Positions 41,928 through 50,307 of a stretch of DNA of 64,000 bases are shown here, in pieces. A program made the position numbers and the translations under genes. Numbering within the stretch: position 1 is the first letter of the stretch; each line of letters opens with the position of its first letter. Source of the stretch: Bradyrhizobium sp. S69 (GTDB lineage: Bacteria; Pseudomonadota; Alphaproteobacteria; Rhizobiales; Xanthobacteraceae); assembly GCF_009766005.1 (NCBI RefSeq), contig NZ_LMUK01000043.1, positions 377,122-441,121 on the forward strand. The letters run 5' to 3'. Below the pieces are notes generated by a model. It was not told the DNA's origin and did not search any database. It was given only the letters and a program-made list of their open reading frames with translations.

Positions 41928-42043
41928 CGTCATTGCGAGCCACCGGGTCGGGCGAATGCCCGCCCGATGACAGGCTCCGCGAAGCAATCCATTGCTCCAA
42001 GCAAGACTGGATTGCTTCGTCGCAAGTGCTCCTCGCAATGACG
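41928..42043. repeat. Palindromic repeat, family B
   Basis: It opens CGTCATTGCGAGCC and closes GCTCCTCGCAATGACG, with inner inverted blocks GAAGCAATCCATTG and CTGGATTGCTTCGTCGC. A related copy is at 47188-47268. It occupies the space between the convergent cupin and permease genes. Confidence 0.85.
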
Positions 42044-42047
42044 GTCT

Positions 42048-42833
42048 CTACCCCCTGCCCTCGACCGCCGGGCGCCACACCAAAAGGCGCTTCTCCACCA
42101 TCGTCACCCCGATATCGATCAGGATGACAAACGCGGACAGCACGAACATGCCTGCGAAAACGCCGGCGACGTCGAAGGTGCCTTCGGCCTGCTGGATCAG
42201 ATAGCCGAGGCCGGCGGCCGATCCCAGATATTCGCCGACGACGGCGCCGACCACCGCAAAGCCCACCGAGGTGTGCAGCGAGGAAAACATCCACGACAGC
42301 GCCGACGGCCAATAGACATGCCGCATTAACTGGCCCTCGTTCATGCCGAGCATGCGGCCGTTATCGAGCACGGTCCGGGAGACTTCCTTGACACCCTGAT
42401 AGACGTTGAAGAACACGATAAAAAATACCAGCGTGACGCCGAGCGCGACCTTGGACCAGATGCCGAGCCCAAGCCACAATGTGAAGATCGGCGCCAGCAC
42501 CACGCGCGGCAGCGCGTTGGCCATTTTCACATAGGGATCGAAGATCGCGGCGACCCGCGGCTGGCGCGCGAACCAGAAGCCGACCGCGACGCCGCCGAGC
42601 GAGCCGATCGCGAAAGCCAGGATCGATTCCCACAGCGTGATCGCCAGATGCTTCCAGATGATGCCGCTGACAAACCAGTCGACGATCTGGCTGCCGACGT
42701 CGACCGGATTGGAAAAGAAGAACGGCGGCAGCAGCACGCGGCCGAACACCGGCACGCTCGCGAGCAATTGCCAAAGCCCGATCACGACCACGGCGACCAT
42801 CAACTGGCAGGCAAGAAGCATCAGGCGTGACAT
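42048..42833 (-). CDS. ABC transporter permease (SsuC/TauC type)
   Basis: A 261-residue permease with six hydrophobic segments and the EAA-like loop GRMLGMNEGQLMRHVYWPSALSW. ATG 42833 (MSRLMLLACQL) is used; the open frame extends to 43004 but reads into palindromic repeat DNA. It should pair with the ATPase at 43694 and the binding protein at 40294. A 40-bp inverted repeat pair lies immediately upstream. Confidence 0.88.
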   Translation of the reverse strand: MSRLMLLACQLMVAVVVIGLWQLLASVPVFGRVLLPPFFFSNPVDVGSQIVDWFVSGIIWKHLAITLWESILAFAIGSLGGVAVGFWFARQPRVAAIFDPYVKMANALPRVVLAPIFTLWLGLGIWSKVALGVTLVFFIVFFNVYQGVKEVSRTVLDNGRMLGMNEGQLMRHVYWPSALSWMFSSLHTSVGFAVVGAVVGEYLGSAAGLGYLIQQAEGTFDVAGVFAGMFVLSAFVILIDIGVTMVEKRLLVWRPAVEGRG

Positions 42834-42850
42834 CGACACGGCTCTTTCTG

Positions 42851-43016
42851 CTCCCCTCCCCCTTGCGGGGAGGGGTCGGGGGTGGGGGTCCACAAGGATG
42901 GCGGATCTGTTTCGATCAGGTATGACGCGTTCATGTTCGGATGCTGAAGGGCGGCTGACGAGATTCAGTCTGTGTTGACCCCCACCCCCGACCCCTCCCC
43001 GCAAGGGGGAGGGGAG
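42851..43016. repeat. Exact 40-bp inverted repeat pair (family C)
   Basis: The block at 42851-42890 (CTCCCCTCCCCCTTGCGGGG onward to GGTGGGGGTC) recurs as an exact reverse complement at 42977-43016, with 86 bp between. Each arm also folds internally (CCCCTCCCC/GGGGAGGGG). It sits inside the ABC operon, between the PEBP gene and the permease. Confidence 0.9.
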
Positions 43017-43025
43017 CAGAGCTCC

Positions 43026-43607
43026 TTACGGCTTCGAAAACAACCCGATCAAGCCGGTCGCGACCTTGGCGTGGCCGTCGAGCGCCTTGATCAGTTCGTC
43101 CCGCTTCAGGCCCGGGGCGAGCGCCGACGGTTCGAGATCGGTGGCAATCAGCGTGAACGTGTAGTGATGCGGCGCGCCGGCCGGCGTGCAGGGCCCGGAA
43201 TAATTGCCGACCCCCTGCGTGCTGGTGCCGCCGACATATTTGTCGCTCGCTTTCGACACTTCGCCCTCGGCGAAACCGGTCACCGTCGGCGCAATGCCAT
43301 AGGCCACCCAATGGCTGACGCCGCCGGGCGGACGCCCTTCCGGATCGAACATCAAGAGCGCCAGGCTCTTGGTGCCTTCGGGCACACCGCTCCACGACAG
43401 CGCCGGCGAAATATTCTCGCCGACGCAATTGGGATTGGACTTGTTGTTGCCGGCGTTCTTGGTCGCGAGCCGCGTGCCGTCCTTGAAGTCGGGCGACGAC
43501 AGCGTGAACGCGGCCTGCGCGTTGGCAGCGTGAGTGCCGCCCAAGACTGCAGGCGTAACGGCGGCGAGCGTGACGGCGAAAGCCAGAAGTGAACCGCGTA
43601 CCAGCAT
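43026..43607 (-). CDS. YbhB/YbcL (PEBP, Raf-kinase-inhibitor-like) exported protein
   Basis: A 193-residue PEBP-fold protein with a signal peptide (about 1-32, ending ANAQA). Family motifs include SPALSWSGVPEGTKSLALLMFDPE, GVSHWVAYGI and GPCTPAGAPHHYTF. Bacterial members bind small anions or phospholipid-like ligands, usually with unknown roles. ATG 43607 has AAAGGGAG upstream. It lies between the ATPase and permease genes of an importer and on the same strand, so it may be co-transcribed. Confidence 0.87.
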   Translation of the reverse strand: MLVRGSLLAFAVTLAAVTPAVLGGTHAANAQAAFTLSSPDFKDGTRLATKNAGNNKSNPNCVGENISPALSWSGVPEGTKSLALLMFDPEGRPPGGVSHWVAYGIAPTVTGFAEGEVSKASDKYVGGTSTQGVGNYSGPCTPAGAPHHYTFTLIATDLEPSALAPGLKRDELIKALDGHAKVATGLIGLFSKP

Positions 43608-43693
43608 GACATCTCCCTTTGTTCTTGAATGTTGGGGTTTCTGAGCGTTGGAATTATCGAATATCGGAGTGGTGTTTCGCCACATCCGGCAAC

Positions 43694-44509
43694 TCAACCT
43701 GTCGCCGATTGCGCGTAACCCTTCAACACTTCATCCTTGAGAACACTCCAAATCTCACGATGAAGTGAGTGAAATTCCTTGTCCAGCCGGACCTCCATGA
43801 TATCGCGCGGTCGCGGAAGTTGCACGCGCCAGTCGCCGATGATGCGCGCGCCCGGCCCCGCCGACATGATCACCACGCGGTCCGCCAGCGCGATCGCCTC
43901 TTCGAGATCGTGGGTCACGAACAACACCGCCTTGCGATCCGCGTTCCACAGCTCCAGCAGCAGATTTCCCATGATCTGCCGGGTCTGCGCATCGAGCGGC
44001 CCGAACGGCTCGTCCATCAGCAGGATCTTGGGATCGCGGATCAAGACCTGGGCGAGGCCGACGCGCTTGCGCTGGCCGCCCGACAGCATATGCGGATAGC
44101 GGCCGGCGAAGCCGCCGAGCCCGACCATCTCGAGCCATTTCTGCGACCGCGCCAGCGCTTCGCTGCGAGCTGTGCCTGTGATCTCCAGCCCGATCGCGAC
44201 ATTGTCGATCACGGTCTTCCACGGAAACAGCGCATCGGCCTGAAACAGATAGCCGGCCTGCGGGTTGAGGCCGACCAAAGGCGTATCGAAAATCCGCACA
44301 GCCCCCGAGGCCGGCTTGAGCAGCCCGGCGGCGATATTGAGCAGTGTCGACTTCCCGCAGCCGGTCGGCCCGACAATGGCGACGAACTCGCCATGCGCGA
44401 CAGAGAGATTGGCCTTTTCGACCGCGATATAGACCCGGTCACCGGCCAGCCGAAACGCCACCGTCGCATCGTCCAGCGCGACCGCCGTTGGCATTACCGT
44501 ATCCACCAT
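43694..44509 (-). CDS. ABC transporter ATP-binding protein (SsuB/TauB type)
   Basis: A 271-residue ATPase with Walker A GPTGCGKST, Q-loop YLFQADALFPWKT, signature LSGGQRKRVGLAQ, Walker B ILLMDEPFGPLD and the switch His in FVTHDLEEA. The QADALFPW form is typical of the nitrate/sulfonate/taurine group. ATG 44509 follows GGAGGGGG; ATG 44494 is an alternative. First gene of a broken operon that continues with PEBP, permease and binding protein. Confidence 0.9.
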   Translation of the reverse strand: MVDTVMPTAVALDDATVAFRLAGDRVYIAVEKANLSVAHGEFVAIVGPTGCGKSTLLNIAAGLLKPASGAVRIFDTPLVGLNPQAGYLFQADALFPWKTVIDNVAIGLEITGTARSEALARSQKWLEMVGLGGFAGRYPHMLSGGQRKRVGLAQVLIRDPKILLMDEPFGPLDAQTRQIMGNLLLELWNADRKAVLFVTHDLEEAIALADRVVIMSAGPGARIIGDWRVQLPRPRDIMEVRLDKEFHSLHREIWSVLKDEVLKGYAQSATG

Positions 44510-44578
44510 CCCCCTCCAATGTTTGAGTGATGCCTTAGCGGTTACGAAGGATAAGTTCAACGCAGGCCGCCGACGTGA

Positions 44579-44619
44579 TACCTATGTCGTCGGTCTAATC
44601 TGTTACCTATGTCGCCGGT
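44579..44619. repeat. Direct repeat of TACCTATGTCGNCGGT
   Basis: Two 16-bp units (44579-44594 and 44604-44619) differing at one base and 25 bp apart. From memory, TGTTACCTATGTCNCCGG recurs in bradyrhizobial genomes near insertion-sequence ends, so this may be a remnant; no transposase reading frame is present. Confidence 0.4.
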
Positions 44620-44632
44620 TTGGACCGATCTT

Positions 44633-44799
44633 CACCCTCCCCTGGAGGGGGAGGGTCGACGCGAATGAAATGAGCGGCGGGGTGGGGTGGCGATGCGACG
44701 GATCGTGACGCTGACGCCTCATTCCTCGCTTTGCCACCCCACCCCGTCTCGCATTCGCTGCGCTCATGCGAGACGACCCTCCCCCTCCAGGGGAGGGTA
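44633..44799. repeat. Palindromic repeat, family D
   Basis: Outer arms ACCCTCCCCTGGAGGGGGAG and ACCCTCCCCCTCCAGGGGAG, inner arms GGGGTGGGGTGGC and GCCACCCCACCCC, each arm also self-complementary. A related copy lies at 62935-63104. It sits in the divergent gap between two unrelated ABC ATPase genes. Confidence 0.85.
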
Positions 44800-44822
44800 A
44801 GAAAGAATAGAGACCTCACTGC

Positions 44823-45620
44823 ATGCCCACCCCGCCTTTGATCGCCTACGCGCATGTCGGCAAGAGCTTTGACGGTGGGCGGGTTCAGGCCGTCAGCGAC
44901 GTCTCGCTTGAGGTTGCCGAGGGCGAATTCCTGGCGATTGTCGGCGGCTCCGGCTCCGGCAAGACCACGCTGCTGCGGCTGGCCAACCGGCTGATCGATG
45001 CCGATAGCGGCCACATCACCGTCGAGGGCGAGGATGTGCGCGCCGCCGATCCGATCCGGTTGCGCCGCCGCATCGGCTATGTATTCCAGAATGGCGGGCT
45101 GTTTCCGCATATCAGCGTCGCCGGCAATATCGGGATCACGCCAAAGCTCCTGGGTACGCCGGCTCCCGAAATTTCATCGCGGGTCGATGAACTGCTCGAC
45201 CTGGTGCGGCTCGACCGCGCGCAGCACCGCGACCGTCTACCGCATGAATTGTCGGGCGGGCAGCGCCAGCGCGTTGGCGTGGCGCGGGCACTGGCGGCAA
45301 AGCCCCGCATCGTCCTGATGGACGAGCCGTTCGGCGCGCTCGATCCCCTCACCCGCGATGCGCTGGGCGACGACTATCACGCGCTGCATCGCAAGCTTGG
45401 GCTGACCACGGTCATGATCACCCATGACATGACCGAGGCGATATTGTTGGCCGATCGCATCGCGGTGATGCGCAGCGGAAAGCTGCTGGCGCAGGGCACG
45501 CCGTCGGAGCTTTCCGGCAGCGACGACCCTTATGTCGGCGAACTCCTGCATACGCCGCGGCGGCAGGCCGAGCGGCTCAAGGTGCTGTTGCCACCGGATG
45601 CAAGGGACGGCACGGCATGA
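44823..45620 (+). CDS. Quaternary-ammonium ABC transporter ATP-binding protein (OpuCA/YehX type)
   Basis: A 265-residue ATPase with Walker A GGSGSGKTT, the family-typical YVFQNGGLFPHISVAGNI, signature LSGGQRQRVG, Walker B IVLMDEPFGALDPLT and ITHDMTEA. There are no C-terminal CBS domains, unlike OpuCA of Bacillus. It overlaps the permease/binding-protein fusion by 4 bases. The system should import glycine betaine, choline or related compounds. Confidence 0.9.
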   Translation: MPTPPLIAYAHVGKSFDGGRVQAVSDVSLEVAEGEFLAIVGGSGSGKTTLLRLANRLIDADSGHITVEGEDVRAADPIRLRRRIGYVFQNGGLFPHISVAGNIGITPKLLGTPAPEISSRVDELLDLVRLDRAQHRDRLPHELSGGQRQRVGVARALAAKPRIVLMDEPFGALDPLTRDALGDDYHALHRKLGLTTVMITHDMTEAILLADRIAVMRSGKLLAQGTPSELSGSDDPYVGELLHTPRRQAERLKVLLPPDARDGTA

Positions 45621-47173
45621 GTTTCTTCACCGATCCGCGCTGGCACGAGGCGTTGACGCATCTGCCGGATTATCTCGGCAACCATGTGCGGGTCAGCGTC
45701 ACCGCGCTGGCGCTGGGCCTGTTGGTCAGCCTGCCGCTGGCGGTCGCGTCGCGCAACCGGCCGGTGCTGCGCAGCACGTTGCTCGGATTTGCCAGCATCG
45801 TGCAGACGGTGCCGGGGCTGGCGCTGTTGGCGCTGTTCTATCCGCTGCTGCTGGCGCTCACCGCGCTGTCGCTGTCCTGGTTCGGCGTTGGCTTTTCCGC
45901 GTTCGGGTTTCTGCCCGCCGTGCTGGCGCTGGCGCTCTATTCGATGCTGCCGGTGCTGCGCAACACCATCACCGGGCTGCGCGGCGTCGATCCTGCCATT
46001 CTCGAGGCCGCCGAGGGCGTCGGCATGACGCCGTCGCAGTCGCTGTTCACCGTCGAGCTGCCGCTGGCGCTGCCGGTGATGATGGCCGGCATCCGCACCG
46101 CGGCGGTGTGGGTGATCGGCACCGCGACCCTGTCGACGCCGATCGGCCAGACCAGCCTCGGCAATTACATCTTCGCAGGCCTGCAAACCCAGAACTGGGT
46201 GTTCGTGCTGTTCGGCTGCGCATCGGCCGCCTTGCTCGCGCTCGCGGTCGATCAATTGCTGGCGCTGATCGAGACCGGCGTTCGCGTGCGCAGCCGCCTT
46301 CGCACCGCGCTCGGCGGCCTCGGCATCGCGGCGCTGGTGATAGCGACCCTGGTGCCCACGATGGCGCGCTCGCCCTCGAGCTATATCGTGGGGGCAAAAA
46401 CCTTTACCGAACAATATGTGCTGTCGGCACTGGTGGCGCAGCGCCTGCGCGCGGCGGGATTGTCAGCCTCGACGCGCGAAGGCCTCGGCTCCAACGTGAT
46501 CTACGATGCGCTGCTGACCGGCGATATCGACGTCTATGTCGATTATTCCGGCACGCTGTGGGCCAATCAATTCCACCACAGCGACATCAAGCCGCGCGAG
46601 GAACTGCTCACCGAACTCAAAGCGATCCTGGCGCAGCGCAACATCACGCTGCTCGGCGAGCTTGGTTTTGCCAACGCCTACGCGCTGGTGATGCCGCGCA
46701 AGCGCGCCGAGGCGCTCGGCATTCATTCCATCAGCGACCTGGTGTCGCACGCGAGCGCGATGTCGATGGCGGCCGATTATGAATTCTTTTCGCGCCCCGA
46801 ATGGGCCGGCATCCAGAAAGCCTATGGGCTGGCATTCCGGCCGCAGCGGCAGATGCAGCCGGACTTCATGTATGCCGCGGTCGCCTCCGGCGAAGTCGAT
46901 GTGATCGCGGGCTACACCAGCGACGGCCTGATCGCGAAGTACGATCTGGTCGCGCTCGACGACGACAAACACGCGATCCCGCCTTACGATGCGATCGTGC
47001 TTGTTGCGCCGAAGCGCGCCCAGGATCAGGCGTTGCGCGCGGCGCTGCATCCCTTGCTCGGCCGCATCGACATCTCCGCGATGCGCGAGGCCAATCTGCG
47101 CGCCGCCGGCAATGACGGCCAATCGTCGCCGGACGCGGTGGCGCGGTGGTTGTGGGAGCAGGTCGGGAAGTAG
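45617..47173 (+). CDS. Fused permease and substrate-binding protein of a quaternary-ammonium ABC importer
   Basis: A 518-residue fusion. Residues 1-240 form an OpuCB-like permease (GLRGVDPAILEAAEGVGM is the EAA loop), and residues about 250-518 form an OpuAC/ProX-like binding domain (IVGAKTFTEQYVLSAL, the LGSNVIYDALLTGDIDVYVDYSGTLW block). The binding domain is thus tethered to the membrane on the periplasmic side and no free binding protein is needed. Start ATG 45617 overlaps the ATPase stop. Ligand uncertain. Confidence 0.92.
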   Translation: MSFFTDPRWHEALTHLPDYLGNHVRVSVTALALGLLVSLPLAVASRNRPVLRSTLLGFASIVQTVPGLALLALFYPLLLALTALSLSWFGVGFSAFGFLPAVLALALYSMLPVLRNTITGLRGVDPAILEAAEGVGMTPSQSLFTVELPLALPVMMAGIRTAAVWVIGTATLSTPIGQTSLGNYIFAGLQTQNWVFVLFGCASAALLALAVDQLLALIETGVRVRSRLRTALGGLGIAALVIATLVPTMARSPSSYIVGAKTFTEQYVLSALVAQRLRAAGLSASTREGLGSNVIYDALLTGDIDVYVDYSGTLWANQFHHSDIKPREELLTELKAILAQRNITLLGELGFANAYALVMPRKRAEALGIHSISDLVSHASAMSMAADYEFFSRPEWAGIQKAYGLAFRPQRQMQPDFMYAAVASGEVDVIAGYTSDGLIAKYDLVALDDDKHAIPPYDAIVLVAPKRAQDQALRAALHPLLGRIDISAMREANLRAAGNDGQSSPDAVARWLWEQVGK

Positions 47174-47187
47174 CGAGCGGCCCCAAC

Positions 47188-47268
47188 CGTCATTGCGAGG
47201 AGCGAAGCGACGACGCAATCCAGTTCTTGCTTAGAGCACTGGATTGCTTCGCTTCGCTCGCAATGACG
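47188..47268. repeat. Palindromic repeat, family B
   Basis: CGTCATTGCGAGGAGCGAAG pairs with CTTCGCTCGCAATGACG, with inner GCAATCCAG and CTGGATTGC. It lies in the 200-bp gap between the importer fusion gene and the TctC gene, close after the stop codon. Confidence 0.87.
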
Positions 47269-47373
47269 TGGATGCGCCACCAGCGCGGGAGTCAAAGGCT
47301 TTGGATCAGCACCGCCCCATGCTATAGACTTCCCCCTCTGCAACCAACAAAAACTTCGAGCAAGAAGTCGTTC

Positions 47374-48384
47374 ATGCCCTTTGATCGCGCCGTCCCCCGC
47401 CGCTCATTCGCCATTGCTCTCGCCGGACTTATCGTCGGACTTGCGCTCTGCGCGCCATGCTCGCAGCTTCCGGCTTACGCGGAGGCGCACTATCCCGACC
47501 GGCCGGTGCGCATCGTGCTGCCGTTTGCCGCGGGCGGCCTCGCCGACATCACGGCGCGCATCGTCGCGGACAAACTCAGCAACAAACTCGGCCAGCGCTT
47601 TTATGTCGAAAACCAGGCTGGCGCCGGCGGCATCACCGCGGCCCGAACGGTGTTATCGTCGCCGCCGGACGGCTATACCCTGGCGCTGTTCTCCAACGGA
47701 ACCGCGGTCAGCGTCTCCCTGTTCGAGAAACTGCCGTTCGATCCGTTAAAAGATTTCGAGCCTATTTCCAGTCTTGGGTTTTTCGATTTTCTGTTTTGCA
47801 CCGGCGGCAACTCGAAATTCAAGACGCTGGCGGACTTCGTCGCCGCGGCCAAAGCCAAACCCGGCGCGCTCAATGTCGGCACCATCAATGTCGGCGGCAC
47901 GCAAAACCTGTCCGCCGAATTGTTCAAGACCGCGGCGGGCGTCGACTTCACCATCGTGCCCTACAAGACAACGCCTGAAATCCTGGTATCGCTGATGCAA
48001 GGCAATATTGACCTCATGGTCGAGGGCTACTCCTTGGTGAAGGGCAACCTTGCCGACGGGAAATTCCGCGTCCTGGCGTCGTCGGGTCCGGTGCGATCGG
48101 AAAGCACGCCTGATATCCCCACGGTGCAGGAGAGCGGCTTTGCCAGATATGACGTGGTGTCGTGGAATGCACTGTTTGCCCGCGCCGGCACGCCGCCGGA
48201 GATCATCGCGACGCTCAACGGCGCGTTGCAGGAGATCCTCGCCGACGCCGACGTCAAGAAGCGGCTGATCGAACTCGGTATCGAGGCCAAAGCCGGCACG
48301 CCGCAGGAGATTTCGGCCCGGCTCAAATCCGATATCGACAAATGGCGGGTCGTGATCGAGAAGGCCGGCATTCCAAAGCAGTAA
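47374..48384 (+). CDS. Tripartite tricarboxylate transporter binding protein (TctC/Bug family)
   Basis: A 336-residue extracytoplasmic receptor. The leader contains RRSFAIALAGLIVG and ends near YAEA; the mature part begins HYPDRPVRIVLPFAAGG, the Bug signature, and includes GAGGITAARTV and VGTINVGG. The TctA and TctB membrane subunits are not in the window, which is common for Bug proteins. It lies 48 bp upstream of a dehydrogenase and a LigI-like hydrolase, so an aromatic-acid intermediate is a likely ligand. Confidence 0.9.
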   Translation: MPFDRAVPRRSFAIALAGLIVGLALCAPCSQLPAYAEAHYPDRPVRIVLPFAAGGLADITARIVADKLSNKLGQRFYVENQAGAGGITAARTVLSSPPDGYTLALFSNGTAVSVSLFEKLPFDPLKDFEPISSLGFFDFLFCTGGNSKFKTLADFVAAAKAKPGALNVGTINVGGTQNLSAELFKTAAGVDFTIVPYKTTPEILVSLMQGNIDLMVEGYSLVKGNLADGKFRVLASSGPVRSESTPDIPTVQESGFARYDVVSWNALFARAGTPPEIIATLNGALQEILADADVKKRLIELGIEAKAGTPQEISARLKSDIDKWRVVIEKAGIPKQ

Positions 48385-48432
48385 CCGCGCCAAAATTCGC
48401 GGACACCATTCCTGATCCGGAGATCGTTTCGA

Positions 48433-49374
48433 ATGAACGAGAGTTCGCCCCATCCAAAACGCTGGAATATCGGTCTCGTCGGCTACGGTGAGGTCGGCCG
48501 CATTCTCGCCGAGGACCTGCGCAAGCAGGACGTCAAGGTGACCGCCTACGACCTCAAGCTTGGCAACAACCAGGCCGCGGGCCTGCGCGATCATGCCGTA
48601 GCGCACGGCGTCGGATTGGCGGCGTCGCACGCCGACCTCACGGCAAAAGCCGACTTCATCGTCTCCGCGGTCACCGCGAGCCAGGCGGTGCCGGTCGCGC
48701 AGGCCTGCGCGCCGGCGATACGACCGGGCGCGTTTTTCCTCGATTTCAATTCGTCCTCGCCGGGCGCCAAGGCCCGCGCGGCCGCGCTCGTCGATGGCAA
48801 CCGCGGCCGCTACGTCGAAGGCGCCGTGATGACGTCGATCCCGCCTTACCGGATCAAGGTGCCGTTGCTGCTGGGCGGCGCCGGTGCCGGCGAACTGGCG
48901 CCGCTGCTGGTCGAGCTCGGCTTCGACGCCAAGGTCGCGAGCGATAAACTCGGCGTCGCCTCCGCCGTCAAGATGTGCCGCAGCGTGATGATCAAGGGCC
49001 TGGAGGCGATGGTGATCGAGAGCTTTACCACCGCGCGGGCCTATGGCGTCGAGGACGCGGTGCTGGCCTCGCTGGCGGAAACCTTTCCCAGCATCAACTG
49101 GGAGAAACAGGGCGCCTATTTCTTCCAGCGCGTGATCGAACACGGCCGGCGGCGCAGCGAGGAGGTCCGCGAAGTCGCCGAAACCGTGCGCGAGGCCGGC
49201 CTGACGCCGTGGTCGGCACAGGGCACCGCGGAACGCCAGGCGTGGGTTGCCGACCTCGCCGATGAAGGCCTGTTCGGCGAAAAAGGCACGCAAGGCTTTG
49301 CCCGCAGCGCCGACTGGCGCACCGAAGCCGATCGTATCCTGGCCATGGTCAAATCGAACAAGCCCGAGAAGTGA
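48433..49374 (+). CDS. NAD(P)-dependent dehydrogenase of the 6-phosphogluconate/hydroxyisobutyrate group (DUF1932 C-domain)
   Basis: A 313-residue protein with an N-terminal Rossmann motif GLVGYGEVGR (about residues 14-23), the FNSSSPGAK substrate segment, and a helical C-domain with KMCRSVMIKGLEAMVIES containing the conserved lysine. It resembles beta-hydroxyacid dehydrogenases with a DUF1932 domain. The neighbouring LigI-like hydrolase begins 12 bp downstream, so they should be co-transcribed. The substrate is unknown, probably a hydroxy- or oxo-dicarboxylate. Confidence 0.85.
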   Translation: MNESSPHPKRWNIGLVGYGEVGRILAEDLRKQDVKVTAYDLKLGNNQAAGLRDHAVAHGVGLAASHADLTAKADFIVSAVTASQAVPVAQACAPAIRPGAFFLDFNSSSPGAKARAAALVDGNRGRYVEGAVMTSIPPYRIKVPLLLGGAGAGELAPLLVELGFDAKVASDKLGVASAVKMCRSVMIKGLEAMVIESFTTARAYGVEDAVLASLAETFPSINWEKQGAYFFQRVIEHGRRRSEEVREVAETVREAGLTPWSAQGTAERQAWVADLADEGLFGEKGTQGFARSADWRTEADRILAMVKSNKPEK

Positions 49375-49386
49375 GCGGTCGCGGCG

Positions 49387-50301
49387 ATGGCATTTGAGAA
49401 GACCCCCGGCTGGCTCGACTGGTACGCGGGCCCGACAAAACCGCGGTTCAAGCTGCCGGCCGGCGCGGTGGACGCGCATTGTCATGTGTTCGGTCCCGGC
49501 GCTGAATTTCCGTTCGCGGCCGAACGTAAATACACCCCGTGCGATGCCTCGAAGCGGCAGCTCTATGCCTTGCGCGACCATCTCGGCTTCGCGCGCAACG
49601 TGGTGGTGCAGGCGACCTGTCACGGCGCCGACAACCGCGCCATGGTCGACGCGCTGACCCATTCCAATGGTCGCGCGCGCGGTATTGCTACTGTCAGAAA
49701 AAGCGTTGGCGATGCCGAATTGCTGGCGATGCATGAAGCCGGCGTGCGTGGCGTGCGCTTCAACTTCGTCAAGCGGCTGGTCGATTTCACGCCGAAGGAC
49801 GAACTGATGGAGATCGCCGGCCGCATTGCCAAACTCGGCTGGCACGTCGTGATCTATTTCGAGGCGGTCGATCTGCCTGAATTGTGGGATTTCTTCACCG
49901 CGCTGCCGACCATCATCGTGGTCGATCACATGGGCCGGCCCGATCTCGGCAAGCCGATCGATGGCGAGGAGTTCGGCCTGTTCGTGAAGTTCATGGAGCA
50001 GCACCCGAATGTCTGGTCCAAGGTCAGTTGTCCGGAACGGTTGTCGATCGCGGGACCACCAGCGCTGGGCGGCGAACGACACCCCTACCGCGACGTGATC
50101 CCGTTCGCCCGGCGCATCGTCGAGACGTTTCCCGACCGCGTGCTGTGGGGCACCGACTGGCCGCATCCGAATCTAAAGGGCCACATGCCCGACGACGGCC
50201 TGCTGGTCGATTTCATCCCGCACATCGCCACCACGCCCGAACTGCAACGCAAGCTGTTGGTCGACAACCCGATGCGGCTGTATTGGCCGGAAGAAGTTTG
50301 A
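49387..50301 (+). CDS. ligI: 2-pyrone-4,6-dicarboxylate hydrolase-like amidohydrolase (LigI type)
   Basis: A 304-residue amidohydrolase-2 protein. VDAHCHVFGP is the metal-side motif, then KRLVDFTPKDELMEIAG and DHMGRPD, and the catalytic aspartate lies in LWGTDWPHPN. This set, with LRDHLGFARNVVVQATCHG, closely resembles LigI, which hydrolyses 2-pyrone-4,6-dicarboxylate in protocatechuate 4,5-cleavage and gallate pathways. The other pathway genes (ligAB, ligJ, ligK) are not in the window. Other amidohydrolase-2 lactonases are the alternative. Confidence 0.8.
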   Translation: MAFEKTPGWLDWYAGPTKPRFKLPAGAVDAHCHVFGPGAEFPFAAERKYTPCDASKRQLYALRDHLGFARNVVVQATCHGADNRAMVDALTHSNGRARGIATVRKSVGDAELLAMHEAGVRGVRFNFVKRLVDFTPKDELMEIAGRIAKLGWHVVIYFEAVDLPELWDFFTALPTIIVVDHMGRPDLGKPIDGEEFGLFVKFMEQHPNVWSKVSCPERLSIAGPPALGGERHPYRDVIPFARRIVETFPDRVLWGTDWPHPNLKGHMPDDGLLVDFIPHIATTPELQRKLLVDNPMRLYWPEEV

Positions 50302-50307
50302 CGAACG

